Below are positions 29,147-32,739 of a DNA stretch of 32,739 nucleotides, one piece after another. A model generated the notes under the pieces. It was given only the letters and a program-made list of their open reading frames with translations. It had not been told where the DNA came from and did no database searches. Location: positions 1 through 32,739 of the forward strand of contig CAICTM010001264.1 of NCBI GenBank assembly GCA_903772945.1, read 5' to 3'. Numbering within the stretch: the stretch's first letter is position 1; every line of letters begins with the position of its first letter. The stretch comes from Seminavis robusta (taxonomy: Eukaryota; Bacillariophyta; Bacillariophyceae; Naviculales; Naviculaceae). Made by a program: the position numbers and the translations under genes.

Positions 29147-31230
29147 ATGGGAACACTGAAGTCCACTAGAATTACTCCTGCATACATTGATGATCTACTT
29201 CATCCTAACTAAACGGCGATTCTAGCAGATCACGTGAGAAAGTTGGATGAAGTTCTCCGCAGGCTTCGAGAACCCGGACTTAATATCAATGCTACCAAGT
29301 CTCTTCTGCAAGAGGAGAACTTGAGTACCTAGGTTACTGGATACTTGAGAAGGATCCAAACACGTAACCAAGAAAATAGACTGCGATCAAGAATATCGCT
29401 CCTCCACCAATAGGAAGGAACTTGGTAGATAATTGGACTAGGAACTACTATCTTAGACAAAAGATGTTGACGATCACATGTACCGGCCCCACCCGCTTCG
29501 TTGACTTCCAAAAAACAAGAAGTGGAAATGGGAAAGCTGAACACGACAAGGCCCTTTAGCCAGATAAGATATGATCATCAGGCAAAGGAAACTTGCTCGC
29601 CTACGCCTTGAAACTTCAACGATACATTCGTTATCTCACACGAGATGCGAGTGATACTCAACTAGGTGCGGTAAATTCCCAGAAAGGTAAACCTATCGCG
29701 TTCTACGCAGGAACTCAACCCTGCATCAAATCACGTTACAGTATACGAGAAGGACCTTCTCAGTATCGTAGAACTGTGAAAGAGTTCCGTAACATTTTTC
29801 TAGGTACAGAAGATTCGTTTACATACGGATCCACGAAGATTTTTACATGTAAGAATTCAATACCGATCGCGTAATGCGATGGCGCTTTATTCTGGAAGAT
29901 ACGGCCTGGAACTACGGTACATCAAGCGAACAGAACGATCGTGCGCTGAGGGTTGTCGAGATTAACATCCTCCAACAACGAGTGTTCTTCAGAACAGATG
30001 GACGGCAGCGAGATCGCTACTCTATGCCTGCAGACGAAGAGACTTCCTAGGCGAGTTGTCCTCTCTCGTTCCCCGAGATCGAACATCGTTCAGAAGTACG
30101 ACAACGATATTAAGAGCTCCTCAGGGACAAACACAAACGACTACAAGAAGCAATTTCCCAGAGGGGATAATTCCTACACTTAGTAGTTTAAAGGACAGAG
30201 AAAATCGTCGTATCTAAAACTATTGCAGAAGAAGGCTAGTTGAAATGGTACCATGGTGTGCTGATGCATCCCTGGCGAGACTCGCAACGAAACTAACCAT
30301 CAGCCAACTACTACACCCCTTGGAAAGGACTGCGCAGGACTGTGCGGGCGTATGTAGCGTTGCCAAAGCTCAAGATGAACAAAACAAGACGCGTAAGCTG
30401 GGAATTGATGCCTCCAAAAGCTTGCGAGGAGATCCCTTGGGAAAGACTATGTATTGACCTGATAGGCCCTTACTAACGTCGGGGATCCTAAGAAAAGAAT
30501 TCCTGCACACTTCAATTGCTTGGACAATGATGATCCCGTAACGGGATGGATTCCGAGATTGAGAGATCATGCTCGCAAGGCAGCAGACAGAATTAGCATC
30601 GCTAGAACAAGTGTGGCTTACTCGGTATCCATGGCCTGCTGAGTTATCATTGGATAGAGGAAGCGAGTTCACGAGAGGTCGAAAGACCCGGGATGAATAG
30701 GACTTCGTCGCAAGTTCATCACCACGCGTAACCCTCAGCCAACTCTATGGTCGAGCGTGCTCATCAAACCAGACGCGACTTGATCGCTGATTCAAAACAT
30801 AAAGTGCCAAGACACCTCGTGAATGATCCTGGGATGGAGTCTTCACGGCGGTTCGCTTTGCAATGAATGCACGATTCATACCACCTTGCGTCAACGCCCG
30901 CACAGCTTTGTCAATCGTGACGCGATTCACAAACGTCCGGTTCGAAGCCAACTGGAGTACATTAAGGAACGTCGCCAACGACTAATCCAACAAAACAACG
31001 ATAGGGAAAACGCACGCGTGTCCCTCATCAAACAATGTCAACGATACAGTGATGATTCAACAGTATCAGCACCGCAAGAACGGTCAGCCAAGTACAAAGG
31101 TCCTTACACATAGACCGAGTCAATGACAATGGCACTGTACGGCTCCAACATGCTACCGCCACGGCGGCCAAGTTACCAGACTTGGAACATAAGTATTACA
31201 CCCATACAAGGCCTGATCCCCTGTAGGATT
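29147..31230 (+). mobile_element. Decayed Ty3/gypsy retrotransposon pol
   Basis: Translating the + strand in shifting frames recovers the pol order. Reverse transcriptase: AYIDDLL at about 29180, then HVRKLDEVLRRLRE, LNINATKS and YLGYW. RNase H: DASDTQLGAV, GKPIAFYA and VKEFRNIFLG at 29650-29810, and TDRVMRWRFILE near 29870. Integrase: a WYHGVLMHPGETRT-like zinc-binding start at 30243, then PWERLCIDLIGPY at 30435, ITTRNPQP near 30720, and RDAIHKR with QLEYIKERRQRLIQQNNDREN at 30915-31010. The end has SAKYKGPYT and YQTWNI. RT before RNase H before integrase defines Ty3/gypsy, not copia. There are many stops, frameshifts and deletions, and gag and protease are not seen. It is an old inactive copy of a diatom element. 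Confidence 0.88.
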
Positions 31231-31309
31231 GCCATCGTGCGACGCACATGTACATGTACTACCAACGAGGCTTCGGAACGGCTAGTTAGAAGGATCATTG
31301 CGTGATTCT

Positions 31310-31810
31310 CTACTCTTGTCATATGGCTTCGTGCTGTTTTCCCCCGCGCCTTCTGTGACCCTTGTCAGGGGGCGAATGCAATACACGGCTCTTAGCCTTT
31401 ATTCGCCGACTCGATCCTAGATAGGGTTTGAGTTCGACTCAATGACCGAGTCCTCGTGAATAGTCATTTGAGACGAGGTTCTCAATGACCGCTCGGTCAT
31501 ACTAGTTTGATGATGAAACATCGCTCTATGATATTTAGCCAGCGTGGAGTACTTCTACGCTACTAGATCCAGGCTAGACAAACCTTCCACGCGTCACGTT
31601 TTAGGATCGTGGAAAACGTAGGATTACTACCAACCCTACTCTATCACACTGCTTATATATTTGGTCTCCCGGGATAGCCAGATCTACGATCCTTTGATGA
31701 TGATCTCTCTCGTCGATTAGTTTTCATAGCTTTCTAATCTCTCTCATAACTTCATTCTCTCAAACTCAAAAACACTCGAAAGATCTTTACACTAGCTTTA
31801 GCGTAGTGCA
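31310..31810 (+). repeat. Probable LTR of the Ty3/gypsy element
   Basis: Immediately downstream of the integrase end is about 500 nt of non-coding sequence. It has a purine-rich tract (CAGGGGGCGAATGCAATAC at about 31366-31384), which is a candidate polypurine tract and LTR start, and a TATATATTT box near 31654. A pyrimidine-rich stretch with CTCTCTCATAACTTC follows. No second copy exists in the window, so the LTR ends cannot be fixed. Confidence 0.4.
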
Positions 31811-32739
31811 GAATTGTTGTAGTGGGGGTTGTTGGCAAAGTGAGAAATGCGCACCATGGTCGGCTTTTTCTGATATCTTGTCTGCTGCCTCTCAAATATT
31901 GTGGTACTTCTCATATTGGCAGGTCGCCCGGTCACGCGACCTGCTGTGAATGCCGCGGATCTATAAAAATCAGCAAAAAGTCGCAAAGTAGCATCCAAAG
32001 TCGCATCAAAAGTCGTACAGAAAGTCGCGTGGAGTCGCATGAAAGTCGCGTGCGACTTTCTCGCACGCTTTCTATAAGCAAGGTGACAGAGTCGTGTAGG
32101 ATCGCTGAAAGTCGTTTGGAAAGTCGAACGACTTTTAGCGATCCTACGCGACTTTGATCGATCCGGGACTTTAAGTCGCATGACGGGGCCTTCCTGATCG
32201 TGATTGAAAGTCTTTAGATGTGAAACATCTCACACTTCCGACTAACCGACAAGAGCAGGTTAAGGATATGTAGCGTACCAGTACCGCAAACTGCACACGA
32301 TGTGCGCTAGGTACCGGCAGAGAATAGAGAATACTTCGGGTTGGGGGTGAATTGGCCATCATGATATCAACCCTATAGCCGTCTTTTTCTCTCTCTTGTA
32401 CGAGCAGCCCCAGCTTGATTCACTCTTGATTCTCATCTATCTCTTTGGCGTTTGGCAGCAAAGGGTCCCCTCCACTGCAACCGGAGCTGGTTCGGATTGG
32501 TCAACGCAGACCACCGTTTACGTAGAAATGTACTAGAGCTCTACAGTGGAATCTTAGATCTTAGTCTTCTTCGACATTCGACAGTCGACAGGCAACACGT
32601 AAAAGTACATGTAGCCAGAGTGTTGCAAAACAAAATACTATTATTTTAATAATAATAATGATGATAAAGTAGCTGTCCACCTTCACTTATTAAAGAAATC
32701 GCTGCTTCGAAGAGGCTGTTCCTTTATGGTTGCTTCTAT
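31811..32739. other. Non-coding tail of the window with AGTCGC array
   Basis: No gene is supported here. The ORFs over 31800-32180 are translations of the AAAGTCGC repeats. Beyond 32180 the sequence has GTACC-rich bits near 32276-32315 and ends in an AT-rich tract with AATAATAATAATGATGAT (32647-32664). Confidence 0.5.
31976..32180. repeat. AAAGTCGC repeat array with long hairpin
   Basis: Irregular copies of AAAGTCGCA or its complement TGCGACTTT recur every 10-20 nt. Two inverted repeats are embedded. One is a 20-nt near-palindrome at 32041-32060 (GAAAGTCGC, GT, GCGACTTTC). The other is a stem with arms 32093-32116 and 32127-32150, 24 nt each with two mismatches and a 10-nt loop. The array lies beyond the probable LTR and may be a separate element end or satellite-like repeat. 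Confidence 0.85.

Noticed and set aside
31798..32181. Overlapping open frames on both strands of the AGTCGC array
   Set aside because: They are simple translations of a short repeat and have no independent coding signal.
1..32739. CRISPR arrays, tRNA or rRNA genes
   Set aside because: No regularly spaced repeat-spacer series and no cloverleaf or rRNA-like sequence was found on reading both strands.

Overview
The window is nuclear DNA of a eukaryote, most probably a raphid pennate diatom. Seminavis robusta is my best guess, but that is inference. The genes carry short GT-AG introns of mostly 70-135 nt with GTAAG/GTACG/GTGAG donors. Gene families typical of diatoms are present: PLAC8, FG-GAP propellers, PstS-like secreted proteins, DOMON proteins and a bifunctional cyclase-phosphodiesterase. 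No CRISPR, operon or bacterial signal is seen.

Layout. 0-5 kb: a small coiled-coil protein (+), a secreted trypsin-like protease (+) and a three-exon PLAC8 membrane protein (-). 6.6-8.3 kb: a two-exon, seven-blade FG-GAP protein (-), flanked by diverged direct repeats and followed at 8.56 kb by a fragment of a PstS-like gene. 9.5-15.1 kb: a 15-exon receptor-type nucleotide cyclase-phosphodiesterase (-). Its cyclase core is split across micro-exons of 19, 12, 14 and 29 nt, and the phosphodiesterase has another of 25 nt. 16.3-18.7 kb: a secreted protein with two PstS-like domains (+), followed at 18.78-19.3 kb by a decayed, internally deleted copy of the neighbouring cyclase-phosphodiesterase gene. 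20.1-21.6 kb: the proteasome ATPase Rpt5 (+). 21.9-24.1 kb: a tail-anchored protein with R3H-like and DEDDy 3'-5' exonuclease domains (-). 24.5-28.0 kb: a DOMON receptor-like gene (+) with three apparent single-base frameshifts. 28.2-32.7 kb: a SnoaL/NTF2-like fragment, a badly decayed Ty3/gypsy pol, a probable LTR, and an AGTCGC-rich array with a long perfect-looking hairpin.

How the parts relate. There is no evident shared pathway. Several products are secreted or membrane-anchored and could sense or act outside the cell: the protease, FG-GAP protein, PstS-like protein, DOMON protein and CHASE-like cyclase. The PstS-like and cyclase genes are neighbours and both have left short degraded copies nearby. 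This points to repeated local segmental duplication in this interval. All coordinates for spliced genes come from reading splice signals and protein continuity by eye, not from transcripts.
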